Below are positions 14,932 to 24,126 of a stretch of DNA of 64,000 nt, in pieces (within the stretch, counting starts at the first letter, position 1; each line of letters starts with the position of its first letter). The position numbers were made by a program, and so were the translations under genes. The notes under the pieces are model-generated. The model saw nothing but the letters and a program-made list of their open reading frames with translations. It was not told the DNA's origin and made no database searches. Source of the DNA: Kitasatospora phosalacinea (GTDB lineage Bacteria; Actinomycetota; Actinomycetes; Streptomycetales; Streptomycetaceae). The stretch is taken from NCBI RefSeq assembly GCF_030268885.1, contig NZ_BSSA01000005.1, positions 124,001 through 188,000 of the forward strand, given 5' to 3'.

Positions 14932-17442
14932 TCAGTGCGCGCCCACCGAGGTGATCTTGACGACGGCGCGCCCCTCCTCGTCCGAGCCGTACAGGTCGAC
15001 CTCGGCGGAGATGCCCCAGTCGTGGTCGCCGTTCGGGTCGTCGAAGATCTGCCGGACGCGCCACAGGCCCTCGTCCTCGACCTCCTCGATCAGGAGCATC
15101 TTCGGGCCGCGCGCGTTCGGGCCGGTGAACAGGTCGTCGTACTCCTCCCAGTACCCGTCCATCGCGTCGGCCCAGCGGTCGGCGTCCCAGCCGTCCTCGC
15201 CGTCCAGCGCGGCCAGTTCGTCGTAGTGCTCCAGGGCGCACAGCTCGACCCGGCGGAACAGCTCGTTGCGGACCAGGACGCGGAAGGCCCGGGCGTTGGC
15301 CGTGACCGGGGCGGGCTTGTCGTCCAGGCGGACCTCGGCGGCCTCCGGCTCGGTCGGGTTGGCCAGCGCCTCCCACTCGTCCAGCAGCGAGGAGTCGACC
15401 TGGCGGACCAGCTCGCCCAGCCAGGCGATCACGTCCTTCAGGTCGTCGGTCTTGATGTCGTCCGGGACGGTCTGCTCCAGCGCCTTGTACGCGCCCGCCA
15501 GGTAGCGCAGCACGATGCCCTCGGTGCGGGCCAGCTCGTAGAAGCCCACGTAGTCGGTGAAGGTCATCGCGCGCTCGTACAGGTCGCGCACCACGGACTT
15601 CGGCCGCAGCGGGTGGTCGCCGATCCACGGGTGCGCCCGGCGGTACACCTCGTACGCGTGGCCGAGCTGCTCCTCCAGCGGCTTCGGGTAGCTGATCTCC
15701 TGGAGCCGGTTCATCCGCTCCTCGTACTCGACGCCGTCGCGCTTCATCTCCGCCACGGCCTCGCCGCGCGCCTTGTTCTCCTGCGAGGCGAGGATCTGCC
15801 GCGGGTCGTCGAGCGTCGCCTCGACCACCGAGACCACGTCCAGGGCGTACGAGGGCGACTCCGGGTCGAGCAGGTCGAAGGCGGCCAGCGCGAAGGTGGA
15901 CAGCGGCTGGTTGAGCGCGAAGTTCTCCTGCAGGTCGAGGGTCAGGCGCGCGATGCGGCCCTCGGCGTCCGGCTCGTCGAACTGCTCGACCACGCCGCCC
16001 TCCAGCAGCGAGCGGTAGATGGCGATCGCGGTGCGGATGTGGCGGCGCTGGGAGGCGCGGTCCTCGTGGTTGTCGGTCAGCAGCTTGCGCATCGCCTCGA
16101 AGGCGTTGCCCGGGCGGCCGATCACCGACAGCAGCATCGCGTGGCTGACCTTGAACCGGGAGACCAGCGGCTCCGGGTCGGCCCCGATCAGGCGCTCGAA
16201 GGTCTCCTCCGTCCAGGAGACGAAGCCGTCCGGGGCCTTCTTGCGGACCACCTTCTTGCGCTTCTTCGGGTCGTCCCCGGCCTTGGCCAGCGCCCGGTCG
16301 TTCTCCACCACGTGCTCCGGCGCCTGCGCCACCACCTGGCCGACGGTGTCGAACCCGGCCCGGCCCGCGCGTCCGGCGATCTGGTGGAACTCGCGGGCCC
16401 GCAGGATCCGCACCCGCTGCCCGTCGTACTTGGACAGCGCCGTGAACAGCACCGTGCGGATCGGCACGTTGACGCCCACGCCGAGCGTGTCGGTGCCGCA
16501 GATCACCTTCAGCAGGCCCGCCTGCGCCAGGCGCTCCACCAGGCGGCGGTACTTGGGCAGCATGCCCGCGTGGTGCACGCCGATGCCGTGCCGCACGTAC
16601 CGGGACAGGTTGCGGCCGAACTTGGTGGTGAAGCGGAAGTTGCCGATCAGCGAGGCGATCGCGTCCTTCTCCTGCTTCGTGCACATGTTGATGCTCATCA
16701 GCGACTGCGCCCGCTCCACCGCCTCCTTCTGGGTGAAGTGGACGACGTACACCGGCGCCTGGCCGGTGTTCAGCAGCTCCTCCAGCGTGTCGTGCAGGTT
16801 GGTGCGCCGGTACTCGTAGAACAGCGGCACCGGGCGGGTCGCCGAGCGGACGGCGGTGGTCGGGCGGCCGGTGCGGCGGGTCAGGTCCTCCTCGAAGCGG
16901 CGCACGTCGCCGAGGGTCGCCGACATCAGCAGGAACTGCACCTGCGGCAGCTCCAGGATCGGGATCTGCCAGGCCCAGCCGCGGTCCGGCTCGGCGTAGA
17001 AGTGGAACTCGTCCATCACGACCTGGCCGATGTCGGCGCGCGGGCCGTCGTGCAGGGCGATCTGCGCCAGCACCTCGGCGGTGCAGCAGATGATCGGCGC
17101 GGTCGGGTTCACCGAGGCGTCGCCGGTCATCATGCCGACCTGCTCGGTGCCGAAGACCTTGCACAGGTCGAAGAACTTCTCCGACACCAGCGCCTTGATC
17201 GGCGCGGTGTAGAACGTCCGCTTCCCCTCGGCCAGCGCGGCGAAGTGCGCGCCCGCCGCGACCAGGGACTTGCCCGAGCCGGTCGGCGTCGCCAGGATCA
17301 CGTTGTTCCCGGAGACCAGCTCGATCAGCGCCTCCTCCTGGGCGGGGTAGAGGGTGATGCCGCGCTCCGACGCCCACTCGGCGAAGGTCTCGAACAGCGA
17401 GTCGGGCGTGGCGGGCTTCGGCATCAGGTCCAGGAGGGTCAC
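14932..17442 (-). CDS. Ski2-like DEAD/DEAH-box helicase with DUF3516 C-terminal region
   Basis: I chose GTG at 17442 (VTLLDLMPKPATPDSLFETFAEWASERG), giving 836 residues; the frame is open further upstream but without bias. Motif I is ATPTGSGKS, motif II MDEFHF (a DEVH-like variant), motif III LMSATLG, motif V GTDTLGVGVNVPIRTVLF and motif VI HQIAGRAGRAGFD. A Lys/Arg cluster (DDPKKRKKVVRKKAPDGF) follows, then a long helical C-terminal region of the DUF3516 type. Proteins of this type are near-universal in actinobacteria and probably unwind RNA; the precise substrate is unknown. CAAGAT just upstream of the GTG could be a -10 box, so the transcript may be leaderless. Confidence 0.85.
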   Translation of the reverse strand: MTLLDLMPKPATPDSLFETFAEWASERGITLYPAQEEALIELVSGNNVILATPTGSGKSLVAAGAHFAALAEGKRTFYTAPIKALVSEKFFDLCKVFGTEQVGMMTGDASVNPTAPIICCTAEVLAQIALHDGPRADIGQVVMDEFHFYAEPDRGWAWQIPILELPQVQFLLMSATLGDVRRFEEDLTRRTGRPTTAVRSATRPVPLFYEYRRTNLHDTLEELLNTGQAPVYVVHFTQKEAVERAQSLMSINMCTKQEKDAIASLIGNFRFTTKFGRNLSRYVRHGIGVHHAGMLPKYRRLVERLAQAGLLKVICGTDTLGVGVNVPIRTVLFTALSKYDGQRVRILRAREFHQIAGRAGRAGFDTVGQVVAQAPEHVVENDRALAKAGDDPKKRKKVVRKKAPDGFVSWTEETFERLIGADPEPLVSRFKVSHAMLLSVIGRPGNAFEAMRKLLTDNHEDRASQRRHIRTAIAIYRSLLEGGVVEQFDEPDAEGRIARLTLDLQENFALNQPLSTFALAAFDLLDPESPSYALDVVSVVEATLDDPRQILASQENKARGEAVAEMKRDGVEYEERMNRLQEISYPKPLEEQLGHAYEVYRRAHPWIGDHPLRPKSVVRDLYERAMTFTDYVGFYELARTEGIVLRYLAGAYKALEQTVPDDIKTDDLKDVIAWLGELVRQVDSSLLDEWEALANPTEPEAAEVRLDDKPAPVTANARAFRVLVRNELFRRVELCALEHYDELAALDGEDGWDADRWADAMDGYWEEYDDLFTGPNARGPKMLLIEEVEDEGLWRVRQIFDDPNGDHDWGISAEVDLYGSDEEGRAVVKITSVGAH

Positions 17443-17639
17443 CCCGCTATCTTGCCCGCCCGGGATCACCGCGGGCAAAGCTCGCCCCCGCGCCGGGCCC
17501 GCGCCGCCCTCCCGCTCCGCGCTCCGGCCGAACGAGTGGTTGCTCCCGGAGCCGGTGAGATCACGCTCCGTGACGGAGATGATGCGGATCGACCGCCCAC
17601 GAACGGACGCGGGCGGCGCGAACGCACGGAAGGACACCC

Positions 17640-17963
17640 ATGATCCGCACGCGCATCCTCGGCCCGGGCCTCGGCCTGGCTGCGGCCCTGCTGGCCGTCG
17701 GGGCGGGCCCCGCCGCCGCCCTCGAACCGGAGACCGTCACCGCCGTCGGCTCCCCGGGCGGGGTCGAGGCCATCTGCCCGCAGGGCCTGACCCCAGGCGA
17801 CACCCACGTCACCAACGGCGACGGCTCCCCGCTCGGCCTCGGCCAGCGCCTGCGCATGACCGCGACCGAGGGCGGCCGGGGCGTCGCCGTCTGGATCGCC
17901 CCCTACGACGGCTCCCCGCCGCCGCCGGAGAGCATCGCGCTCACCGTCAGCTGCACCTGCTGA
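17640..17963 (+). CDS. Small secreted protein with paired cysteines
   Basis: 107 residues. Signal peptide: MIRTRILGPGLGLAAALLAVG followed by a likely AxA cleavage near AAALEPE. The mature chain is about 80 residues with three cysteines, two of them in the terminal CTC. No recognised domain. It is transcribed divergently from the helicase; the 197-base gap includes the small inverted repeat CTCCGTGACGGAG near the promoter region. Probably an extracellular protein of unknown role. Confidence 0.65.
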   Translation: MIRTRILGPGLGLAAALLAVGAGPAAALEPETVTAVGSPGGVEAICPQGLTPGDTHVTNGDGSPLGLGQRLRMTATEGGRGVAVWIAPYDGSPPPPESIALTVSCTC

Positions 17964-18005
17964 CCGGTCTCCCGGCCCCGGGCCGGCCCGCGGGGAGGCC
18001 GGCCC

Positions 18006-18956
18006 TCACGGGCAGGTGACCACCTGGCCGGCCCAGGACAGGCCGCCGCCGAACGCGAACAGCAGGACCCGCGCCCCCGGGCGCAGCTCGCCGCGCTCCA
18101 CCAGCTTCGCCAGCGCCAGCGGGACGGACGCCGCCGAGGTGTTGCCGGAGTCCACCACGTCCCGGGCGATCACCGCGTCCTCGGACAGGCCCAGCTTCTG
18201 CACCAGCGACTCGATGATCCGCAGGTTCGCCTGGTGGGTCACCACCCCGTCCAGCTCCGCCGGGCTCAACCCGGCCGCCCGGCACGCCTGTTCGGCCAGC
18301 GCGGGCAGCTCGGTCGTCGCCCACCGGAACACCGCCTGGCCGTCCTGCTCGAACCGCGGGTGCCACTCGTCCAGCAGCCGCACCGCGCTCGCCCGCGACG
18401 GGTCCGAACCCCACACCACCGGGCCGATCCCGCTCTCCGCGCCCTCCGTCGCCGACAGCACCGCCGCGCCCGCGCCGTCCCCCAGCAGGATGCAGCTGCG
18501 CCGGTCCGTCCAGTCGACCAGGTCCGACATCTTCTCCGCGCCGATCACCAGCGCGTGCTTCGCTCCGCCCGCCAGCAGCGAGTGGCTCGCCACCGACAGC
18601 GAGGTGCAGAACCCGGCGCACCCGTTGTTCAGGTCGAACGCCACCGCCGACGGGATGCCCAGCCGCCCCGCGACCTGCGCCGCGATCGACGGGCAGCGGT
18701 CCACCGCGCTGCAGGTGGCCACCGTGACCTGCCCGATGTCCGCCGGGTCCAGCCCCGAGGCCGCCAGCGCCTTCGCGGCCGCCCCCGCCGCCAGGTCGGT
18801 CACCGACTCCTCCGCCGCGGCGATCCGCCGGGTCACGATTCCGGTCCGCCGCCGGATCCACTCGTCGTTGGTGTCCACCATCGTCGCCAACTCGTCGTTG
18901 GTGAGCACCCGGGCGGGCTGGTGGTGGCCGAGAGCGGCGATCCGGACTCCGGGCAT
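18006..18956 (-). CDS. Beta-ketoacyl-ACP synthase III (FabH-like)
   Basis: 316 residues, ATG at 18956 with GGAAGGGGAA upstream. The Cys-His-Asn triad is intact: Cys113 in NNGCAGFC, His241 in THQANLRIIE, Asn272 in DSGNTSAASVPLAL. The glycine-rich exit FAFGGGLSWAGQVV is also typical. KAS III condenses acyl-CoA with malonyl-ACP to start fatty acid or polyketide chains. Here it stands alone, away from fabD/acpP/fabF, so it is probably an accessory starter enzyme rather than the housekeeping fabH. The promoter carries a TetR-like palindrome (19009-19036). Confidence 0.87.
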   Translation of the reverse strand: MPGVRIAALGHHQPARVLTNDELATMVDTNDEWIRRRTGIVTRRIAAAEESVTDLAAGAAAKALAASGLDPADIGQVTVATCSAVDRCPSIAAQVAGRLGIPSAVAFDLNNGCAGFCTSLSVASHSLLAGGAKHALVIGAEKMSDLVDWTDRRSCILLGDGAGAAVLSATEGAESGIGPVVWGSDPSRASAVRLLDEWHPRFEQDGQAVFRWATTELPALAEQACRAAGLSPAELDGVVTHQANLRIIESLVQKLGLSEDAVIARDVVDSGNTSAASVPLALAKLVERGELRPGARVLLFAFGGGLSWAGQVVTCP

Positions 18957-19334
18957 GACGTTCCCCTTCCGCAGCGGCCCCGGCCGGTGCCGGGGCAACG
19001 GCCCGGAATATAGCAACCGATCGGTCGGAAGCTATACGCCGGGCCGTCGGCGGCGGGGCCGTCCGCATCCGGTGCCGACGGCCCGCCCCGGCGAAGTCCG
19101 GCTGCGGCGGGACGGCTAGAAGGGGGGCTCCGCGCGGAACCCGTTCGTAGCGGCCCACGGGTCGTCCTGGCTCCGCCTGCGCCGAGCGGCGGCGGAACCG
19201 GAACACGGTGGGCCGTTGTCCACGTCAGCACGGACACTCGATACTCCGTGCGGAACGATCACGCACGGGGAGCACCCGACAGCCCGTGGGACGGTCTGCA
19301 AGGTGGGGACCCCGGAAGGTGGAGAGGAGAGACC
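18957..19334. other. Intergenic region between the KAS III gene and a small membrane protein gene
   Basis: About 380 bases. The left part holds the KAS III promoter and operator. From 19117 to 19334 I find no credible gene; frames on the minus strand lack codon bias. A purine-rich ribosome site (GGAGAGGAGA) at the right edge belongs to the small gene at 19335. Confidence 0.5.
19009..19036. promoter_or_regulatory. TetR-like operator overlapping the KAS III promoter
   Basis: Arms TATAGC (19009-19014) and GCTATA (19031-19036) flank the perfect 10-base palindrome ACCGATCGGT (19016-19025). On the minus strand TATATT inside this block is a plausible -10 element for the KAS III gene 50 bases downstream. 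The core resembles operators bound by TetR-family regulators of fatty acid genes. No tetR gene is adjacent. Confidence 0.5.
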
Positions 19335-19586
19335 ATGACGGTCGTCCTGACAGGTGGCCGGGCAGCGTACGGCGCAGTGTCCGGCCTGTTGGCGGGTGAG
19401 GCCCCGGCACCGGGGGAGGACCCCGGCGGGGAGGGACTGGTGGGGCTGGTCGTCGCGGTCCTGGAGAAGGTGGGCTGGAGCGCCGGCATGGGAGTGCTGG
19501 GCGTGCTGGCCTTCCTCGCCGGGGGCGCGTGGATGCGGTCCCGGGCGCCGAGGGCCACCGGCCAGGAGAGGCGCCGGGCCCGCTAG
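19335..19586 (+). CDS. Small membrane protein, 83 aa
   Basis: ATG at 19335 with an excellent ribosome site (GGAGAGGAGA). The product has an Ala/Gly/Pro-rich start, then a hydrophobic segment (GLVGLVVAVLEK, then GMGVLGVLAFLAGGAWM) and a basic tail rich in Arg. One or two membrane passages are likely. No family recognised. Short length makes it less certain than its neighbours, but the ribosome site and codon use support it. Confidence 0.5.
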   Translation: MTVVLTGGRAAYGAVSGLLAGEAPAPGEDPGGEGLVGLVVAVLEKVGWSAGMGVLGVLAFLAGGAWMRSRAPRATGQERRRAR

Positions 19587-19821
19587 GGCGGCTCCGTCCT
19601 CGCGGGCCGAGGTCCTGCGGACGGCGGACGGCGTCCGCACACCCCGGAACCTGGCGCCACGCCTTCCTCCGCAACGGCGGCCACCACTTCCTCACCGGCC
19701 GGACCGAGGAGAGCCGGGCCGCGGGCCGCGCCGCGTTGGGCGGCACGGACAGCGAGGACGAGCAGCACCCCGAACCGGCCGACGTGCTGCTCGGCGGCCG
19801 GGGCGCCGTTCCCCCGGTCCG

Positions 19822-20571
19822 TCAGGCGCCCCAGCGGGCGACGACGGCTTCCGCAACGTCGAAGGGCGTGCTGCACTCCGCGCACCGGGCCGTGCCGAAG
19901 ACGTAGGTCAGTTTGTGCGCGAGGTCGGGGTGGCCGTCGGCGAGGATGCGTGCGTGCAGTCGGCCGGCCAGGCCCTGCAGCTCCGAGGGATCCCGGGGCT
20001 GGAGGGGGAACTGCCTGGCGGGGGTGCGGAGCACGTACAGGTGGTCGGTGGTCGAGAAGTAGCCGTGCTCGCCGAAGACGACCGAGTTCTCGGTCTCGCA
20101 CGCGGGGCAGGCCAGTTCGTACTCCTCGCCGTTGAGGCCGTCGATCTGCTCGCCCCAGACCTCGACCCCCTCGAAGGTGAGCAGCGTCCCCAGGAGCGAG
20201 ACGTAGTCGCGGGGGTTCTCGGCCAGCCCGGGATCCCGCAGGGCCTCCTCGGTGAGCTCCCGCATCGCGGCGATCTCCGCGGCGCGGGAGACGTAGGGGT
20301 CCTCCCCGTCGTCGGGGCGGTCGGTGGCGGCGACGATGGCGCCCGCCAGGTAGAGCGGCTGCCGCCGCTCCGCCGGAGACCAGCGCCGGGCCGCGTCGGC
20401 CAGGGCCGGGAGCGCCGCGTAGCTGGCCGAGAAGGCCGCGCCCTGGTGGCACAGGGCGGACCACAGCCGGTTCCAGCAGGAGTCGTCCGGGTCCGGGCTC
20501 ATGGCGTCGAGGAGGGCCGGGATGTCCTGGGCGGGGCCGTAGGCGTGGCTGAGTCGGGACCAGTCCGTCAT
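19822..20571 (-). CDS. Hypothetical protein with two CxxC pairs
   Basis: 249 residues from ATG 20571. An N-terminal helical region (ALLDAMSPDPDDSCWNRLWSALCHQG, ALPALADAARRWSP) resembles HEAT-like scaffolds seen in solitary actinobacterial proteins. The C-terminal half carries CPAC (in YELACPACETENS) and CAEC (in ARCAECSTPFD), spaced about 70 residues apart, probably a structural zinc site. No catalytic motif is evident. Divergent from the tetratricopeptide gene at 20692, with which it shares a 120-base promoter region. Confidence 0.65.
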   Translation of the reverse strand: MTDWSRLSHAYGPAQDIPALLDAMSPDPDDSCWNRLWSALCHQGAAFSASYAALPALADAARRWSPAERRQPLYLAGAIVAATDRPDDGEDPYVSRAAEIAAMRELTEEALRDPGLAENPRDYVSLLGTLLTFEGVEVWGEQIDGLNGEEYELACPACETENSVVFGEHGYFSTTDHLYVLRTPARQFPLQPRDPSELQGLAGRLHARILADGHPDLAHKLTYVFGTARCAECSTPFDVAEAVVARWGA

Positions 20572-20691
20572 GCAGGGGATTCAAGCACCTTGACGGGTCC
20601 CGACGAAGTCCGGCCGACGTGCTCGACGTGCCGGAGCGGAACCGGCCGAGGGCGGTGGCCGTGTCGGTGACCGGGACTAGGGTGCCGTGCC

Positions 20692-22059
20692 GTGGACGCC
20701 GCTGATCTCGACTACCGGGCCCGGACCTTGTCGGGCTGCATTCCCCCCTCGCTGGTGACCAGGCTGCTGGAACTCGGCCACGAGCGGGAGGTGGAGTTCC
20801 AGGCCGGGCGCGGGGAGTGGTTCTGCGCGCTGGAGTGGGCACGGCTGCTGGGCGAGCGGCAGCGGTACCGGCAGGCGCTGGACGTGCTCGACCCGTACGT
20901 CGCGACGGGCTGGTGGTCGGCCGCCCGGGCCCGGGCCGAGTTGCTGGAGAGCTGGGGACGGGCGCAGGAGGCGATCGAGCTGTTCCGTCCCTGTGCGCGG
21001 ACCGGCGGCCGACTGGCCCTGCACTTCTTCGCGCGGCTGCTGGCCCGCCACGGCCGGGCCGAGGAGGCGTTCGCGCTGCTGCGGCCCGGTGTCGAGGACT
21101 GGTTCCTCGCCGAGGCCCTGGTCGACGTCGCCGCGACGGCCGACCTGGACGAGGAGGCCGCGGCGCTGCTGGAGGCCCGGATCGCGGCGGCGGTCCCGGC
21201 CTGCGACGACCCCGACTGCAGCAGGCTCCGGCTGGAGCCGTCCAACGCCTTCGACCTGCTCGCCGCCGTCCGGGAGCGGCAGGGCCGGGTGGAGGAGGCG
21301 ATCGCCCTGCTGGCCCGCCGGGAGGTGACGTCGGTCAACGGCCGCGACGCGCTGGCCGACCTGCTGGCCAGGCACGGACGGATCGGGGAACTGCGCGCGT
21401 ACGCCGACTCCGAGCAGCACGGGCACGCCGCGCAGCGCCTGGCCGAGGTGCTGGAGGAGCGCGGCGACGAGGAGGGAGCGACCGCCGTCTACCGGGCCTT
21501 CGCCGAGAAGCCCCACGGCGCGGAGCGCGTGGGCCACCTCCTGTCCCGGCTCCTGGTCCGGCGCGGCCGCATCGACGAGGCGATCGCGGAGGTGCGCGCC
21601 CTGGCGGACTCCCCGGACGGCGCGGACGACTGCGGCGTCGACGCGCTGTGCACCCTGTACGCCGAGCACGGCCGCGCCCGGGAGGCGCTGGCCTACCTCG
21701 ACGCCCGCAGGGAGCGCCGTGGCGGTGAGGAGGACTGGGACTCCTTCCGCGTGCGGCTGCCGCTCATGGTCGACTGCGGCCTCCGCGACGAAGCGATCGA
21801 GCAGGCCCGGGCGCACCCCGAGGGCGACACCTGGTACGCGGCCTGGTCCCTCTCGCAGCTACTCGCCGAGGCCGGCCGCAGCGAGGAAGCCGTCGCCCTC
21901 CTCGAACGGCACCCCGGTTCCCACCCCACCGTCCTGGCCCACCACCTCCTCGACCTCGGTCGCGTCGAGGACGCCGTCCGGGTCCTCCGGGCCCGGCCGG
22001 GCGCGGCCTCGGTCCCCGTCGCCTGGGACGTCCCCTGCTCCGACGAACCACCGTCCTGA
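20692..22059 (+). CDS. Tetratricopeptide-like helical repeat protein
   Basis: GTG at 20692, 455 residues. The protein is built of repeated helix pairs with the TPR-like pattern (for example GRAEEAFALLRPG, GRVEEAIALLARRE, GRIDEAIAEVRALADS, GRAREALAYLDARRE, GRSEEAVALLERHPG). No signal peptide or membrane segment. Such proteins are common in Streptomyces and probably serve as protein-interaction scaffolds; a partner is not evident. A possible -10 (GACTAGGGT) lies about 12 bases before the start, consistent with a leaderless transcript. Confidence 0.75.
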   Translation: MDAADLDYRARTLSGCIPPSLVTRLLELGHEREVEFQAGRGEWFCALEWARLLGERQRYRQALDVLDPYVATGWWSAARARAELLESWGRAQEAIELFRPCARTGGRLALHFFARLLARHGRAEEAFALLRPGVEDWFLAEALVDVAATADLDEEAAALLEARIAAAVPACDDPDCSRLRLEPSNAFDLLAAVRERQGRVEEAIALLARREVTSVNGRDALADLLARHGRIGELRAYADSEQHGHAAQRLAEVLEERGDEEGATAVYRAFAEKPHGAERVGHLLSRLLVRRGRIDEAIAEVRALADSPDGADDCGVDALCTLYAEHGRAREALAYLDARRERRGGEEDWDSFRVRLPLMVDCGLRDEAIEQARAHPEGDTWYAAWSLSQLLAEAGRSEEAVALLERHPGSHPTVLAHHLLDLGRVEDAVRVLRARPGAASVPVAWDVPCSDEPPS

Positions 22060-22185
22060 CGGCTCGGCAGCGAGCGGGAGCCGGCCACCGTTCCTCCGGC
22101 AACGCCCGCGGCCCGGAACGGCGGACGGCCCCGGGCGGCCCCCCGGACGCCCGCGGAGCGCCGCCGGTGCCCACCCCGGTGGGGC

Positions 22186-22584
22186 TCAGGTGGCCCCGCG
22201 CCGGGCGGCGCCCGCCTCCTCCAGCAGGAGCCAGCCGTCGACCTCGACCGCCGACGGCCCGTCGGGGCGCCAGCCGCGGGCCGTCGCCGCGTCCAGCAGG
22301 GCCCGGACGGCGCCGGGTTCGTGCAGGTTCAGCGAGCTGCCGTGGACGTCGCCCACGTCCCCCGAGCCCAGCGGGAAGCCGCCCGGGACGTAGCTGCCAG
22401 GGCGTTCGGCGAAGACGATGCGCAGGGGGCCGCCGCTGCGGGCCGGCTGCGGGTACAGGGTGAGCGTCTCGCGGCAGGCCGCGGACCGGCCGCCGTCCGG
22501 GGAGCGGTGGCTGTGCCGGAGGGTCCACAGGTACACGCGTCCTTCGACGACCAGGCGGCGGGGCTTCTTCGGATGGCGGGGCAC
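22186..22584 (-). CDS. Conserved hypothetical protein, 132 aa
   Basis: GTG at 22584, beginning VPRHPKKPRRLVVEGRVYLWTLRHSH. The pattern (basic start, VYLWTLRHSHR, CRETLTLYPQ, LRIVFAERPGSYVPGG, then LNLHEPGAVRALLDAATARGW) matches small Streptomyces proteins of unknown function that I recognise by style but cannot name. No membrane segment. The two ends are well supported by codon bias. Confidence 0.6.
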   Translation of the reverse strand: MPRHPKKPRRLVVEGRVYLWTLRHSHRSPDGGRSAACRETLTLYPQPARSGGPLRIVFAERPGSYVPGGFPLGSGDVGDVHGSSLNLHEPGAVRALLDAATARGWRPDGPSAVEVDGWLLLEEAGAARRGAT

Positions 22585-22697
22585 GGGGCCGAGGGTACGC
22601 GGCGCCGCCGACCGGGGCACCGGTTCGACGGGCGGGCGAGGGCGGGAGCGGGAAAGGGGCTTGCGGGGCGGGGGCCCGCGCTGCCAGGCTCCGGGGC

Positions 22698-22730
22698 GTG
22701 AAGAGGAACGAGTCCGCCCCCCTGCGGTGA
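22698..22730 (+). other. Ten-codon upstream frame coupled to the next gene (tentative)
   Basis: GTG AAG AGG ... CGG TGA encodes VKRNESAPLR and ends at 22730. Its TGA overlaps the GTG start of the following gene (22727) as GTGA, the standard arrangement for translational coupling. It could be a coupling leader, or the true N-terminus separated by a frameshift. It has no strong ribosome site, so the case is weak. Confidence 0.25.
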
Positions 22731-23914
22731 CCGCCCCCGGAACGCGGGGCCGCGTCCCGCTGTACGAGCACGCGCTGCGACTGCACCGGGCGGCCCCCGA
22801 CGCCCTGCTGCCGCGGACGGTGCCGCTGCCGGACGAAGAGCGGTACCGCCGGGCCCAGCAGCGGTGCCCCGCACGGCCGGAGCCCGCGGGCGCCCGGGTC
22901 GCCGCCCTGCTGGAGCAGCGCCTGGCCCGGCCGTTGACCCCGACCGCGCTCCGGCAGCTGGCCTGCGGGCTGGCGCAGCTGCCGGTGCCGCGGTGGCCCG
23001 ACCCGGCGATCGGCGCGCTGGCCCGGCGCCACCCGCCCGAGCTGCTGCGGACGGTCGGCCGCCGCCTGGTGCGGCACGGCACCGAACGGGACGCGGTGGC
23101 GGCCGGGCTGCTGCTGCTCGTCGGGACCGCCACCGAGCGGGAGGTGCCGCTGGTCCGGACCGTCGGCCTGCTCGGCCAGCCGTTCGGCGGCCTGCCCGCG
23201 CACGTGCTGGAACGCCTGCGGACACCGGCGGCGGTACCGGCCCTGATCTGGCTCGCCGAACGGACCACCGGCATCGACCGCACGCACTGCGTCCACGCGC
23301 TGAACCGGCTGGCCGCGCCCCGGGCCCGCTACCCCTGGCGCTCCGGCCCCCACCCGCTGGCCGTGCCCGACCGGCCCGCCGACCCGCGGGCCGTCCACTG
23401 GCTGCGCCGACGGGCCGCCGACGAGGGCGACTTCACCGGCTGCTTCGCGGGCGAGACGCTCGTCGCCGCCGCCGTCGGCCGGGCGATCGCCGACCCGCAC
23501 GCCGACCCCGAGAGCGTCGACCAGGCCGGGCGGCTGCTGCGCGCCGCCGCCGAGGGCCACGGCATGGGCGCCACCCTCGCCCACCTCGACGACACCGACC
23601 ACCTGCTCACCCACTACGCCCGCCACGTCGTCCGCCTCGCCCCCGGCACCGACCGCTACCGCTCCGTCCTGACGCTGGCCGCCCACCTCGCCGAACACCC
23701 GGAGGACGGCCGCGCCGCGGTCCGCGAGCAGTTGACCGCGCTCCTGCGCAGCCCCGGCTGGCCCGAACACCTGGCCGTCCTGCGGGCCGACCCGCGGGGC
23801 AACCTCGCGGACTGGGCCACCCTGAAGGCCCGACGCGCCGGCCTGCTCCCGGACGGGCCCGGGCCGGCAGCGACCGGGGCAGGCCGGGCGCGGAGGCAAG
23901 GACCGCCGGGGTGA
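22727..23914 (+). CDS. Hypothetical helical protein, 395 aa
   Basis: I place the start at GTG 22727, the first start with good bias; the visible protein runs VTAPGTRGRVPLYEHALRLHR onward. It is Arg/Ala/Leu-rich with repeated amphipathic helices (RRHPPELLRTVGRRLVRHGTERDAVAAGLLLLVG, and LRTPAAVPALIWLAERTTGIDRTHCVHALNRLAA), suggesting a HEAT-like solenoid. The tail after LPDGPGPAATG is disordered. No catalytic motif or signal peptide. Function unknown. Confidence 0.6.
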   Translation: MTAPGTRGRVPLYEHALRLHRAAPDALLPRTVPLPDEERYRRAQQRCPARPEPAGARVAALLEQRLARPLTPTALRQLACGLAQLPVPRWPDPAIGALARRHPPELLRTVGRRLVRHGTERDAVAAGLLLLVGTATEREVPLVRTVGLLGQPFGGLPAHVLERLRTPAAVPALIWLAERTTGIDRTHCVHALNRLAAPRARYPWRSGPHPLAVPDRPADPRAVHWLRRRAADEGDFTGCFAGETLVAAAVGRAIADPHADPESVDQAGRLLRAAAEGHGMGATLAHLDDTDHLLTHYARHVVRLAPGTDRYRSVLTLAAHLAEHPEDGRAAVREQLTALLRSPGWPEHLAVLRADPRGNLADWATLKARRAGLLPDGPGPAATGAGRARRQGPPG

Positions 23915-24126
23915 CCGACGGCGGCGGCCGCCACGGCAGCGCACGCAGCAGCCCCCGCGGCAGCGACCGGCGCACCGTCGGGGCCGGGGGCCGCCACGCC
24001 GCGACCGCCGGCCGACGTCCGGTGCGCGGCAGGAGCGCCGGGTGCTCACCGATCGTGCCGCCGACGGCCCCGGGGTGTGTGACAGTGGGCCCGTGACGGG
24101 GTGGGGGAGCGGGGCGAGGAGGAACC

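Noticed and set aside
14935-17643. A 902-residue plus-strand frame opposite the helicase
   Set aside because: It mirrors the helicase codons and shows no motif; all helicase motifs are on the minus strand.
23911-24096. Small frame starting at a GTGA overlap after the helical protein gene
   Set aside because: The product is Arg/Gly-rich with poor codon bias and no ribosome site.
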